DNA of 64,000 bases from Gammaproteobacteria bacterium (lineage in GTDB: Bacteria > Pseudomonadota > Gammaproteobacteria > Xanthomonadales > SZUA-36): contig JAJRUM010000020.1 in assembly GCA_024277815.1 (NCBI GenBank), positions 1-64,000 on the forward strand. The letters are read 5' to 3'. The notes beneath the pieces were generated by a model that searched no databases, was not told where the DNA came from, and was given only the letters and a program-made list of their open reading frames with translations. The translations under genes and the position numbers were made by a program. This document shows, piece by piece, positions 35,553 through 44,727 of this stretch (within the stretch, counting starts at the first letter, position 1; every line of letters begins with the position of its first letter).

Positions 35553-36692
35553 ATGGCACTGGTATTGAACGAAGAACAAGAAATGCTGCGCGATGCAGCC
35601 AGGGATTTTCTGGGCAACCGTGCACCGCTGTCCCATCTGCGCCAACTGCGCGACAGTGGAGTCGCTGAAGGGTTTTCCCCGGAACTTTGGGCGGAAATGG
35701 CTGACATGGGCTGGGCTGCCATCATCATTCCTGAGAACTATGGCGGACTGGAGTACGGCTACACAGGTCTCGGACTGGTGCTGCAGGAAAGCGGCCGGAC
35801 ATTGACCCCGAGTCCGTTGATTTCCACCGCACTACTGGGAGCAAGTGCACTGATCCTTTCCGGAAATGAACAAATGTGTGCGCAGTGGCTGCCACAGGTG
35901 GCAACGGGTGAGAAATTGTTAGCACTGGCTTTCGAAGAATCTGCGCAGCACCGCCCTGCAGACGTCAACACCAGCGCAACACCTGAAGATGACAATTATC
36001 GGCTTGACGGTAGCAAACAGGCTATTATCGATGGTCATGTTGCTGATGCTTTTGTAGTGACTGCACGTACCCGTAGCGGCGAGGACCCGAACGAAGGTGT
36101 GTCACTTTTTCTGGTGCCAAAGGATGCGCCAGGCGTCAGTCTCAAAACCACCGAATTACTGGATAACCATCGTACATCGAAAATCAAGTTGGATGGTGTG
36201 CTGGTCAACCGCAGTCAGTTGGTGGGCCCCTTGCACGGTGGTTGCCCGGTGCTGAGAACGGTACTGGACCGGGGTCGCATCGGCCTGGCTGCCGAGATGC
36301 TGGGTATCGCAGAAGAAACTTTTACACGCACCGTGGAATATCTGAAAGAACGTAAACAGTTTGGTGTACCTATCGGCGTATTTCAGGCTTTGCAGCACCG
36401 GGCAGCCATCCTGTTTGGTGAGATTGAGTTATGCAAATCTGTTGTATTGAAAGCTTTGCAGGCCATTGACGAAGACAGTGACGAAGTGCCGGTACTGGCG
36501 AGCCTCGCCAAAGCCAAGTGTGGACAAACTGCAAGCCTGGCAACCGCTGAAGGTATCCAGATGCACGGTGGCATTGGCATGACTGACGAATTCGATATTG
36601 GATTTTTCATCAAACGCTGGCGGACATTGAACCAGCAACTGGGTGACAGTCGTTACCACCTTGACCGTTTTGCCAAATTGAAGGGCTATTAG
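35553..36692 (+). CDS. acyl-CoA dehydrogenase, possible heteromeric partner
   Basis: 379 aa. Starts MALVLNEEQEMLRDAARDFL; NYGGLEYGYTGLGLVL, LDRGRIGLAAEMLGIAEE and QMHGGIGMTDEFDIGFFIKR are ACAD motifs. The usual mid-domain substrate strip (Y-x-M-T-E-P-x-x-G-S-D) is replaced by LAFEESAQHRPADVNT, as in the divergent subunits that pair with a second ACAD. The order large-like then small-like subunit suggests an alpha2-beta2 enzyme with the preceding gene product. AGGAAA precedes the ATG. Confidence 0.9.
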   Translation: MALVLNEEQEMLRDAARDFLGNRAPLSHLRQLRDSGVAEGFSPELWAEMADMGWAAIIIPENYGGLEYGYTGLGLVLQESGRTLTPSPLISTALLGASALILSGNEQMCAQWLPQVATGEKLLALAFEESAQHRPADVNTSATPEDDNYRLDGSKQAIIDGHVADAFVVTARTRSGEDPNEGVSLFLVPKDAPGVSLKTTELLDNHRTSKIKLDGVLVNRSQLVGPLHGGCPVLRTVLDRGRIGLAAEMLGIAEETFTRTVEYLKERKQFGVPIGVFQALQHRAAILFGEIELCKSVVLKALQAIDEDSDEVPVLASLAKAKCGQTASLATAEGIQMHGGIGMTDEFDIGFFIKRWRTLNQQLGDSRYHLDRFAKLKGY

Positions 36693-36714
36693 AAGCCAGA
36701 CGGGAATCAAACAC

Positions 36715-37938
36715 ATGAACACAGAACCCTCTCCCAAAGTAACCCCCCTGCTTGAGAATGTGCGTGAATACATTCGCAATTCAATCCTGCCGGTGGAATT
36801 CGAATACATTGAAGAAACCGAAGTTGCAGGTCGCTGGCAGCAATCGCCTCGCCAGAAAGAGATTCTTGATCACCTGAAACAAGGTGCCAAAGAACGGGGT
36901 CTGTGGAATTTCTTTCTGACCGATGGCGAGCATTCCAGCGGTTTGACAACGGTGGACTACGCTTTTCTAGCGGAGGAAACCGGACACAGCGCACTGGCAG
37001 CAGAAGTATTCAATTGCAGTGCACCGGATACGGGCAACATGGAGGTGCTGGCAAAGTACGGCAGTGAAGCACAAAAGACGGCCTGGCTGGAACCTTTGCT
37101 CAACGGCGAGATTCGTTCTGCTTATGCAATGACTGAACCGGGAGTGGCCTCCTCTGATGCCACCAACATCTCTACATCCGCAGTACTGCAGAATGACCAG
37201 TGGTGCATCAATGGTGAGAAGACCTATATATCCGGGGCCGGGGATGCACGTTGTAAAATTTTGATTTGCATGGTAAAAACAAATCCTGATGCAGCCCGTC
37301 ACCGGCAACACTCACAAATATTGATACCCATGGATACCGATGGAGTAGAGGTTGTCCGCCCAATGCACGTATTCGGCCAGGACCATGCACCCCATGGCCA
37401 TATGCACCTGAAGTTTGCCGATGTCTATGTTCCTGAAGACAACATCATTGCCGGGCCGGGCCGTGGTTTTGAAATTGCCCAGGGTCGCCTGGGACCGGGC
37501 CGCATTCACCACGTAATGCGAGCCATCGGTATGGCGGAGAAAGCCCTGCAACTGATGTGCGAGCGCTCGGTGTCACGTACTGCATTCGGCAAGCCGCTGG
37601 CCAAACTGGGGGGTAACTACGACCGGATCGCAGAAGCCCGGATACAGATTGATATGGCCAGATTGCTGACCCTGCAAACAGCTCACGTCATCGACACTGA
37701 AGGCGTACAAGCTGCTCAAGTGTGGATTTCCAAGATCAAGGCCACCGTGCCACTGATCGCTCTGAAAGTGATTGACGATGCGATTCAGCTTCACGGCGGC
37801 GCCGGCCTGTCGCAGGACTTTCCGTTGGCGGAGATGTACATGAATGCCCGCACTCTGCGGTTGGCAGATGGCCCTGACGAAGTCCATCGCATGGTGGTGG
37901 CAAGAGCTGAACTCAAACCCTGGTTAACGAGGAACTGA
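36715..37938 (+). CDS. ACAD10/ACAD11-type acyl-CoA dehydrogenase
   Basis: 407 aa. It carries the blocks that mark the ACAD10/11 branch: FNCSAPDTGNMEVLAKYG, AYAMTEPGVASSDATN, ISGAGDARCKILICMVKT, QGRLGPGRIHHVMRAIG and QLHGGAGLSQDFPLAEMY, ending RLADGPDEVHRM. In animals this ACAD domain is fused to an APH-type kinase domain and, with it, converts 4-hydroxyacyl-CoA to 2-enoyl-CoA through a phosphorylated intermediate. A free-standing kinase of the right type is encoded 3.3 kb downstream at 41190-42245. Inference: this pair performs 4-hydroxyacyl-CoA catabolism. Confidence 0.9.
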   Translation: MNTEPSPKVTPLLENVREYIRNSILPVEFEYIEETEVAGRWQQSPRQKEILDHLKQGAKERGLWNFFLTDGEHSSGLTTVDYAFLAEETGHSALAAEVFNCSAPDTGNMEVLAKYGSEAQKTAWLEPLLNGEIRSAYAMTEPGVASSDATNISTSAVLQNDQWCINGEKTYISGAGDARCKILICMVKTNPDAARHRQHSQILIPMDTDGVEVVRPMHVFGQDHAPHGHMHLKFADVYVPEDNIIAGPGRGFEIAQGRLGPGRIHHVMRAIGMAEKALQLMCERSVSRTAFGKPLAKLGGNYDRIAEARIQIDMARLLTLQTAHVIDTEGVQAAQVWISKIKATVPLIALKVIDDAIQLHGGAGLSQDFPLAEMYMNARTLRLADGPDEVHRMVVARAELKPWLTRN

Positions 37939-37940
37939 TT

Positions 37941-38768
37941 TTGAGCACAATCGAAAAATACACCGCTTCCCTGTTCAGCCTGGAAGGCAAAACTGCGCTG
38001 GTGACGGGCGGCGCAACAGGCATCGGGTTCATGATTACCCACGCACTGGTTTCCGCCGGGGCGAGAGTCTATATTGCCTCAAGAAAACTTGAGGCCTGTC
38101 AACAGGCCGCCGAAAACCTTAACAACCTGCCCGGAAGCTGCATTCCTTTCGGTGCTGACCTGTCCACGGAGGCTGGTGTTCTTTCGCTGGCAGAGTTCAT
38201 AGCCGCTAACGAGTCAGTGCTGGACATTCTGGTCAATAACTCAGGCCGGAGCTGGGGTGCCGCACTGGAGCAGTTCCCGTGGCAAGCCTGGGAAGACATC
38301 ATGACGCTGAATGTTACGGCACCCTTTACATTGATTCGTGAGCTAAAACCGCTATTGTCCTCCGCAGGAAGCGCCGATGATCCCTCCCGGGTCATCAATA
38401 TCGGTTCAGTCATGGGCATTGAGCCGCACGGTTTTCCAGCTTATTCTTACGCCGCCAGCAAGGCGGCTATTCACCACGTAACCCGCTACTTGAGTAACGA
38501 ACTGGCGGCCAGCCACATCACTGTGAACGCCATTGCCCCTGGCCCCTTCCCCAGCGGTATGACAGCGTTTTTCACGGCAGATGAAAAACTTTCAAAGGCA
38601 GTAACACGTGGCGTACCACTCGGAAGACTGGGCCGGCCTGAAGATTTTGCCGGACTGGTACTGTGCCTGTGTGGCGTCAGCGGTGCCTACATGACCGGGG
38701 CTATCATCCCCCTGGACGGTGGTATGAACTCTGCCCGTACACTTGGTCTCGAACAAGGCATAGGCTGA
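37941..38768 (+). CDS. SDR family oxidoreductase (RhlG-like)
   Basis: 275 aa classical short-chain dehydrogenase. NAD(P) motif VTGGATGIG at 21-29, NNSGRSWG, catalytic Ser in INIGSVMG and YSYAASKAAIHH with the Y-x-x-x-K pair. LEGKTALVTGG and RVYIASRKLEACQQAA resemble the RhlG group of 3-oxoacyl reductases. It starts TTG two bases after the ACAD stop. It probably oxidises or reduces a 3-hydroxy/3-oxoacyl thioester of this pathway. Confidence 0.88.
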   Translation: MSTIEKYTASLFSLEGKTALVTGGATGIGFMITHALVSAGARVYIASRKLEACQQAAENLNNLPGSCIPFGADLSTEAGVLSLAEFIAANESVLDILVNNSGRSWGAALEQFPWQAWEDIMTLNVTAPFTLIRELKPLLSSAGSADDPSRVINIGSVMGIEPHGFPAYSYAASKAAIHHVTRYLSNELAASHITVNAIAPGPFPSGMTAFFTADEKLSKAVTRGVPLGRLGRPEDFAGLVLCLCGVSGAYMTGAIIPLDGGMNSARTLGLEQGIG

Positions 38769-38792
38769 ACACGGAAATGTCGGAAACTAACG

Positions 38793-39266
38793 ATGATTAA
38801 AGCCAATATATCTCTCGAAGACTTCAAGAACAGCGCAGGTACTGAGCTGGAACCCTCGGACTGGCTGCTGGTTGACCAACAACGAATTGATCGCTTTGCC
38901 GATGCCACCAACGACCACCAGTTTATCCACGTTGATCCTGAGCGGGCTGCTGCAACACCGTTTGGTTCAACCATAGCCCACGGCTTCCTGTCACTTTCGC
39001 TGCTTTCACACCTGATGGCTCAACACATGCTGATTCCCGAAGGCACCGTAATGGGCATCAACTATGGCTCAGACAAGGTCCGGTTTATTCAACCGGTCAA
39101 GGTCAATGCACGCATCCGCGCCCGCACCCGGATCGAAGAGATCAAAAGAAGGCCGGGCGGCCAACTCATGGTCAAACTGGCAGTCACTGTCGAAATTGAA
39201 AATGAGAGCCGACCGGCGCTCAAAGCTGAAATTCTTTCTTTGTACATTGTTGAGGAAAAATCATGA
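38793..39266 (+). CDS. MaoC-type enoyl-CoA hydratase
   Basis: 157 aa hot-dog fold protein. The (R)-hydratase signature is in DATNDHQFIHVDPERAA, with D41 and H46 as likely catalytic pair, followed by FGSTIAHGFLSLSLLS. It would hydrate the 2-enoyl-CoA made by the dehydrogenases to an (R)-3-hydroxyacyl-CoA, the substrate of the next gene's enzyme. It overlaps that gene by ATGA. Confidence 0.9.
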   Translation: MIKANISLEDFKNSAGTELEPSDWLLVDQQRIDRFADATNDHQFIHVDPERAAATPFGSTIAHGFLSLSLLSHLMAQHMLIPEGTVMGINYGSDKVRFIQPVKVNARIRARTRIEEIKRRPGGQLMVKLAVTVEIENESRPALKAEILSLYIVEEKS

Positions 39267-40183
39267 CTATCAGACTTGGTGAACAGGTGGCCATTGTAAC
39301 GGGTGCCGGACAGGGCCTTGGAAGAACCCATGCACTGGCATTGGCGGCACATGGTGCCAGGGTTGTTGTTAATGATCTTGGCGGCGACCGGGATGGCAGC
39401 GGTCATTCTTCGCAGGCCGCGGAGTCAGTAGTGGCGGAGATTAAAGCAGCCGGTGGAGAAGCCATAGCCAACGGGGCGAATGTTGCTGATTTCGGGCAGG
39501 TCGAATCGATGGTTGAGCAAGCCATGGATACCTGGGGACGGGTCGACATTCTGATCAACAATGCAGGCATTCTGCGCGACAAGAGCTTCCTGAATATGAC
39601 CCCGGAGGATTTCCGCCTGGTGGTTGATGTTCACCTGATGGGTTCATTTAATTGTGCCAAGGCCGTATGGGCCATCATGCGCGAACAGCAATACGGACGT
39701 ATTGTGTTTACCAGTTCAAGTAGCGGGCTGTTCGGAAACTTCGGACAATCCAACTACGGTGCCGCCAAGATGGGGGTCATTGGCCTGATGAACGTACTGC
39801 ACCTTGAAGGTGGCAAATACAACATCCACGTCAATGCGCTATCTCCCACGGCTGGCACCCGTATGACCGAGGACATCTTCCCGGCCTCTGTTTTTGGCCT
39901 GTTTGCGCCGGAGCTTGTCAGCCCGGGCATTGTTTTCCTCAGTGGCCCCGATGCGCCTTCACGCAAGATACTGGTTGGCGGTGCCGGCAGCTTCTCTGTG
40001 GCGAAAGTGTTCGCGACTGAGGGTGTCAACTTCACCCCTGAAGAGATTTCTGCAGAAGCCATCGCCGCAGCCTGGCCTGAAATCGACGGCTCTGAAAAGC
40101 AGACTGAGTTCCTGGCCGGTGGCGAGCAATCGATGGCTTTCGGTCGACTGGCAGCGAAGAAGCAGGGTATAGACCTTGGCTAA
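39263..40183 (+). CDS. (R)-3-hydroxyacyl-CoA dehydrogenase (HSD17B4/MFE-2-like SDR)
   Basis: 306 aa. VTGAGQGLGRTHALALA at 12-28, VVVNDLGGDRDGSG (the acidic NAD-selecting segment of the 17beta-HSD4 dehydrogenase domain), NNAGILRDKSFLNM, and NYGAAKMGVIGL with Y-x-x-x-K. In peroxisomal MFE-2 this domain and a MaoC-type hydratase are fused; here the two are adjacent, overlapping genes. It therefore completes an (R)-specific beta-oxidation step. Confidence 0.92.
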   Translation: MTIRLGEQVAIVTGAGQGLGRTHALALAAHGARVVVNDLGGDRDGSGHSSQAAESVVAEIKAAGGEAIANGANVADFGQVESMVEQAMDTWGRVDILINNAGILRDKSFLNMTPEDFRLVVDVHLMGSFNCAKAVWAIMREQQYGRIVFTSSSSGLFGNFGQSNYGAAKMGVIGLMNVLHLEGGKYNIHVNALSPTAGTRMTEDIFPASVFGLFAPELVSPGIVFLSGPDAPSRKILVGGAGSFSVAKVFATEGVNFTPEEISAEAIAAAWPEIDGSEKQTEFLAGGEQSMAFGRLAAKKQGIDLG

Positions 40184-40225
40184 ACCAAGCACTTGCCGTG
40201 CAGCAGGCATGGCGGTCCAGGCTTA

Positions 40226-41206
40226 ATGCGCGCGTTGGTCTGCCAACAGCTCGGGACTACCGACAACCTGGTCATTGAACAGCACCCGGACCCACAGGCC
40301 GGGCCGGGTGAAGTCCTGGTACAAGTACACGCCGCCGGCATCAATTTTCCGGACATACTTGTCATCAAAGGTTTGTACCAGGTCAAAATCGAACCGCCCT
40401 TTATACCCGGGAATGAGGCCGCCGGTGTTGTAGCAGCCGTCGGTGAGGGCGTCAATCGCTACAAAACCGGGGATCGGGTCATCATCATGCCGGAAGGCTC
40501 TGCATTTGCAGAGTTATGTGCGGTGCCGGAGAAAAGGGTAATACCCATGCCAGCCGGGCTGGATTTCGAACAGGCAGCCGGCTTTACCATTACCTATGGC
40601 ACCAGTTACCACGCACTCAAGCAAAGTGCCGGCCTGAAGGCAGGTGAAACCATATTGGTGCTGGGGGCAGCCGGTGGGGTCGGAATTACGGCAGTCGAGT
40701 GTGCGAAGGCGATGGGGGCGCGGGTCATTGCGGCGGCCAGCAGCGAAGATAAGCTGGACTTTGCCCGCTCAGCCGGTGCTGATGAGCTCATCAACTATTC
40801 AAAAGATTCACTGCTCGACGTTTGCAAGGCGCTGACCAACGGCAAAGGTGTGGATGTTGTCTATGACCCGGTTGGAGGCCAAATGGCACAACAGGCATTG
40901 CGGTCACTGGCATGGCATGGCCGCTACCTTGTCATCGGCTTCGCCAGTGGTGACATTCCTGAATTCCCGGCCAATATCGCTTTGCTGAAAGAAGCCAGCA
41001 TCATTGGCGTGTGGTGGGGAACCTGGCTGGCAAAGCATCCGGCTGAGTCGCAGCAGAACATGCAGGAGTTGTTCGCGATGATAGCCGATGGAGGCATTCG
41101 ACCACGAGCGACCCGGTGCTGGCCACTGGAGAGCTATGCTGAGGCCTTTAACAGTCTTACTGGCCGCAGCGCACTTGGGAAAGTCATCCTTACGTTGAAG
41201 AGATAA
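40226..41206 (+). CDS. zinc-less medium-chain dehydrogenase/reductase (quinone oxidoreductase family)
   Basis: About 326 aa, NADPH-binding motif LGAAGGVGITAVECAKAMG, N-terminal GroES-like part GPGEVLVQVHAAGINFPDIL, and DVVYDPVGGQMAQQAL. Cysteine zinc ligands are missing, as in QOR and enoyl reductases. The ATG at 40226 is preferred; a TTG at 40193 would add 11 residues. Last gene of the operon; its 3' end overlaps that of the convergent kinase gene by about 17 bp. It could reduce an enone or enoyl intermediate. Confidence 0.85.
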   Translation: MRALVCQQLGTTDNLVIEQHPDPQAGPGEVLVQVHAAGINFPDILVIKGLYQVKIEPPFIPGNEAAGVVAAVGEGVNRYKTGDRVIIMPEGSAFAELCAVPEKRVIPMPAGLDFEQAAGFTITYGTSYHALKQSAGLKAGETILVLGAAGGVGITAVECAKAMGARVIAAASSEDKLDFARSAGADELINYSKDSLLDVCKALTNGKGVDVVYDPVGGQMAQQALRSLAWHGRYLVIGFASGDIPEFPANIALLKEASIIGVWWGTWLAKHPAESQQNMQELFAMIADGGIRPRATRCWPLESYAEAFNSLTGRSALGKVILTLKR

Positions 41207-42245
41207 GCCTGCGACAATGCTTGCCCAGCGCCTGCACCAGGCTCCCGAACTGCCCGAAGCGTTTATCCTGTGTCAGGCCATGATAAAACCGATAGTATAT
41301 TTGCTGTAATATCACTGTATTGCGGAACAAACCATAAGTGTAATAGAAGTTAAAATCGGAGACATCCAAGGACGTCTTTTGCGCATATAGCTCAAGAATT
41401 TCTTGACGACTAAGCATCCCCTCGACACTGGACGGTTGCATCATCAGCGCTTGCAAATAGTCAGGATCGCCCGGCTCAATCCAATAAGCCAACGCATTAC
41501 CCAGGTCCATCAAAGGGTTGCCCAATGCACAGATTTCCCAATCCAGCAATGCAATCACTTTACACGGGTCATCATTGTCCAGAATGACATTATCGAGGCG
41601 GTAATCACCATGTAATATCGCTGCGGCAGGTTCCTCAACCGGCAAATTCTGTATGAGCCATTGCTGCACATCCTCGAAGGTTTCGCCATCAGCGGTCGCA
41701 GCGGCTTGCATGCGTCCGTTCCAACCCTCAACCTGGCGTCGGGCATAGCCCTGTGGTTGACCAAAATCAGCCAGCCCGGCTTTGACGTAATCCACCTGGT
41801 GCAGTTCGATCAATTTGGACCAAAACGCAATACAGAACCTGCGTGTGTCTGCTGCTGAAAATCCCCACTCTGATGGCAGTACTTTGCCGGCGGCTACCTG
41901 TCCTTCTACGCGGCGCATGACATAAAATTCTGCACCGATAATGCTGTCATCCTTGCTATAGGCCAACACCTCCGGCACCGTGCCGAACACCGGCCTCAAG
42001 CCCTTCATGATGCGAAATTCGCGACTCATGTTGTGCGCAGACTTCACTTGACTGCCAAAAGGTGGGCGCCGGACAACCAGATCAATATCGGGGTAACTTA
42101 AGCAGTAAGTCAGATTGGAATTTCCAGCCGGATACTGACTAACAGTGGGCTGACCGTTCAGACCCGGGATAGTCACCTGCAGATAGTCATCCAGAGCTTG
42201 CCAGTCGAGTTCCTCACCTTCCCGTACGGACTGGGTACGGGTCAT
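41190..42245 (-). CDS. APH-type phosphotransferase (ACAD10/11 kinase-domain-like)
   Basis: 351 aa. The N-lobe has LVVRRPPFGSQVKSAHNM with the ATP-binding lysine region, and the catalytic loop ILHGDYRLDNVIL is at 210-222, with the metal-binding D235 in LLDWE. This is the ACAD10/11 and LvaA type of aminoglycoside-phosphotransferase fold, known to phosphorylate the 4-hydroxyl of 4-hydroxyacyl-CoAs (LvaA in the levulinate pathway of Pseudomonas putida). The partner dehydrogenase type is in the convergent operon. It overlaps the acylase gene upstream by ATGA, so kinase and acylase are co-transcribed. Confidence 0.88.
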   Translation of the reverse strand: MTRTQSVREGEELDWQALDDYLQVTIPGLNGQPTVSQYPAGNSNLTYCLSYPDIDLVVRRPPFGSQVKSAHNMSREFRIMKGLRPVFGTVPEVLAYSKDDSIIGAEFYVMRRVEGQVAAGKVLPSEWGFSAADTRRFCIAFWSKLIELHQVDYVKAGLADFGQPQGYARRQVEGWNGRMQAAATADGETFEDVQQWLIQNLPVEEPAAAILHGDYRLDNVILDNDDPCKVIALLDWEICALGNPLMDLGNALAYWIEPGDPDYLQALMMQPSSVEGMLSRQEILELYAQKTSLDVSDFNFYYTYGLFRNTVILQQIYYRFYHGLTQDKRFGQFGSLVQALGKHCRRLISST

Positions 42246-44548
42246 TCAGACAATTCCAGCACGACCAGGTTCGGATCCGCCTGTATCTCTGCTTCATTGA
42301 ACGGAAAACGTATCCATTGCCCATCAGAGTACAGTTGCGTCAGATCAGCGTAGTGGGGTGATTCCGGTTCCTGGGATTGGGAATAGGTCAATATGCCGCG
42401 CGGGTCGAGTTTTCCGTCTTCGTCCCATGAGATAACCTGAATATAACTGTTACCGTGGATGATCGGCGTATAGCCCTTACCCTTTTGCAGGTCAGCCATG
42501 ATCATGCCAAACATACCGGCCCAGCCCTGTCCACCCGGTATCGGGATCCGCTTGCCATTACGCTCTGCAAACTGAATGTCGCCCCAGCGGGCATCCAGCG
42601 CGATATCTGCTTCCTGCAACGTGGTTTGTGCTCTGGCCATTGCAATGCGGAGTGCAACCGCCACAGCATCGTCATCTATGGCAATACCGGTTGGTGTGTG
42701 AACCGGATCACGCACATCGAACGGTGTTGCGTAGATATCGGGAATCTTTCTTGCTGTGCGCCAAAACTCGGTCCACACCTGTGCCCCGCGACTGTTATTA
42801 CTCTGGCGCCGGTCCCAACCGGCCAGCGCTGTACAGGCAGGCACAATATCAATCTGGTGTTCACCCACTGTTACAGCTTCGGTCGTTCGTGCGCACAGGG
42901 TCAGTACATCATCCAACAGAATTTCAGCCGCATAGTTACGCTGGCTGTATATGATTTCCTGCAGGTCACCCGGCCCCAGTTTGCCTTTGTCTGCCATTTT
43001 CTGCTGCAGAAAGTTCAGGCCGGCACGCGTGCGCAAGGTACGAGCCGTGCGCTCCGGCCCGATAATGGGAGAGTAACCTTCCAGCGGTGCAGTCGGGTTT
43101 GCCAGCCAGTAACTGTCATTGGAGTTGGTGACGTAATCCTTGCGCTTGATCCTGGGCATCTCTTGCGCAGGCAAAGCACCCGGAACTACTGAACGCTGGT
43201 CAATTTTCCATTCACAATCAGGATCGGTCCCATCCAGTACCACAATGCGGGCTGGCAGATGCTGGACCGTTACGCGACAGCGCCCCAATAACTCTGCGTC
43301 AACGTTTGGAGTGACCGAAATGTCAGCATAGAGCGCCGTCCCATGCCTGTCGGCAGCAATGGTGTTGGTCCAGGGCACCCCTTGCATACTGATCGCAGCC
43401 TCGATGTCGTCCACCGATGTTGCCACATTGAGTGCATCGTAAGTGGCAGTGTTACGGGTGTTGGTGACATTGGCGTCGCGAATGGCATAGGCAACATCAG
43501 CATTCCACGGCAACGCCTGGTTCACCACCACCGGGCCATAATGTGTCAGGTAAATTGTCTGCGGTTGAACACTGACCTCACCGGATTCACTCACAACATC
43601 AATATCAACATTAACCGCAGTGATTGGCCGGTATTCTTCAGCGTATTTATACTCCATCGGGTTCTGCGGGTTTAGCTGCAATTCGTAAAGCGTGAAGCGC
43701 AGGGCCGTTGATACCGTATGTGACCAGGCAATATCCTTGTTGAAACCGATCGCCACCCGGTTGGTTGTCAGCAGGCTGACACCCATGACATCCAGCTGGC
43801 CCGGTATGGTGGTATGGATCATGTGGAAGCGGGACGACCCCTTCCACGGGTAGTGGGGATTTCCAAACAGGATGCCCCTGCCTGATTTCGTGACTTCGCT
43901 ACCCAAAGCAATAGCATTGCTGCCAATACCTGTCGCGAAGCCGTAACGGCCAGCAGCTTGTAGCACGGACTCCTTCCCGTTCAAGCCGCTCATCGACTCT
44001 GCGGGCGGACGGGCATTGGCAATATCCTTCTGGAACCAACCCAGGCCATAGCGAATGCCCACACCGACCGTTAGCCGTGCCAGGTCAGTCTGCGTAATTG
44101 GCCTGACCCACCGCTTGCCGGCACAGGCAGCAGGAAGCTTGTCAGCATGGTCTCGAAGGTAGCGGTTATAGCCCGCAGCGTAACCCCTGGCGAACTCATG
44201 TTCGTTGTCGCTTTGCGCTGCAGTAAAAGCAGCCAGCGTATTGTTGTCCAACAGCCCCCGGTGGAATATGTCACTTTGCAAATTGCCATTGGCACTGCCC
44301 TGATACCTTGACCGCTCTCCATTCACAGTCATCACATCATGGGCGATCACACAAACAGCATCGGTTGCCGTTGCATATGCAAAGCCATAGCCCATCCCTG
44401 CCCAGTCATCAGCTTTGACGTGCGGAATACCATAGCTCGTCCAGCGGATTTGGGTTTTGAAAGCGGGCTTCGGTGTATCGGATGGCGGCGCATAAACGCA
44501 GGCTGAGAGTACTGAAACAATGGCCAGAATGGCAAAAGATCTGAGCAT
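42242..44548 (-). CDS. penicillin acylase family lipoprotein (AHL/aculeacin acylase-like)
   Basis: 768 aa. A lipobox at the end of the signal (VSVLSAC, Cys17) predicts a lipid anchor. GIGSNAIALGSEV puts the N-terminal nucleophile Ser at about 210, where autocleavage would give alpha and beta chains. GILFGNPHYPW and TIPGQLDVMGVSLL match the AHL acylase (PvdQ/AhlM)/aculeacin acylase branch rather than penicillin G acylase. Substrate could be acyl-homoserine lactones or other N-acyl amides. The frame is open to 44659, but MLRSF at 44548 starts the signal and has AGGAAA upstream. Divergent from a TonB receptor. Confidence 0.88.
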   Translation of the reverse strand: MLRSFAILAIVSVLSACVYAPPSDTPKPAFKTQIRWTSYGIPHVKADDWAGMGYGFAYATATDAVCVIAHDVMTVNGERSRYQGSANGNLQSDIFHRGLLDNNTLAAFTAAQSDNEHEFARGYAAGYNRYLRDHADKLPAACAGKRWVRPITQTDLARLTVGVGIRYGLGWFQKDIANARPPAESMSGLNGKESVLQAAGRYGFATGIGSNAIALGSEVTKSGRGILFGNPHYPWKGSSRFHMIHTTIPGQLDVMGVSLLTTNRVAIGFNKDIAWSHTVSTALRFTLYELQLNPQNPMEYKYAEEYRPITAVNVDIDVVSESGEVSVQPQTIYLTHYGPVVVNQALPWNADVAYAIRDANVTNTRNTATYDALNVATSVDDIEAAISMQGVPWTNTIAADRHGTALYADISVTPNVDAELLGRCRVTVQHLPARIVVLDGTDPDCEWKIDQRSVVPGALPAQEMPRIKRKDYVTNSNDSYWLANPTAPLEGYSPIIGPERTARTLRTRAGLNFLQQKMADKGKLGPGDLQEIIYSQRNYAAEILLDDVLTLCARTTEAVTVGEHQIDIVPACTALAGWDRRQSNNSRGAQVWTEFWRTARKIPDIYATPFDVRDPVHTPTGIAIDDDAVAVALRIAMARAQTTLQEADIALDARWGDIQFAERNGKRIPIPGGQGWAGMFGMIMADLQKGKGYTPIIHGNSYIQVISWDEDGKLDPRGILTYSQSQEPESPHYADLTQLYSDGQWIRFPFNEAEIQADPNLVVLELSE

Positions 44549-44659
44549 GGTGGATTTCCTGAATGGTGGGTCCGAATGACGTATTTTATCACTTCCCCAG
44601 GCTGGCAACATGGCTGCAGGCCGTGAACAAGCATTCAATAATAGTGTACACTCCCGCAA

Positions 44660-44695
44660 TTATTGCAGATGTTAAGTATTCGTTATCTGCAATAA
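44660..44695. promoter_or_regulatory. 11-bp perfect inverted repeat between acylase and TonB receptor
   Basis: TTATTGCAGAT (44660-44670) and ATCTGCAATAA (44685-44695) are perfect inverted copies separated by 14 bp, in the 179-bp divergent region and 33 bp before the receptor's ATG. It may be a regulator site or an mRNA hairpin in the receptor leader. Confidence 0.6.
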
Positions 44696-44727
44696 CTATA
44701 TTTCGTGCAGACATGGGAGCCAAAACA

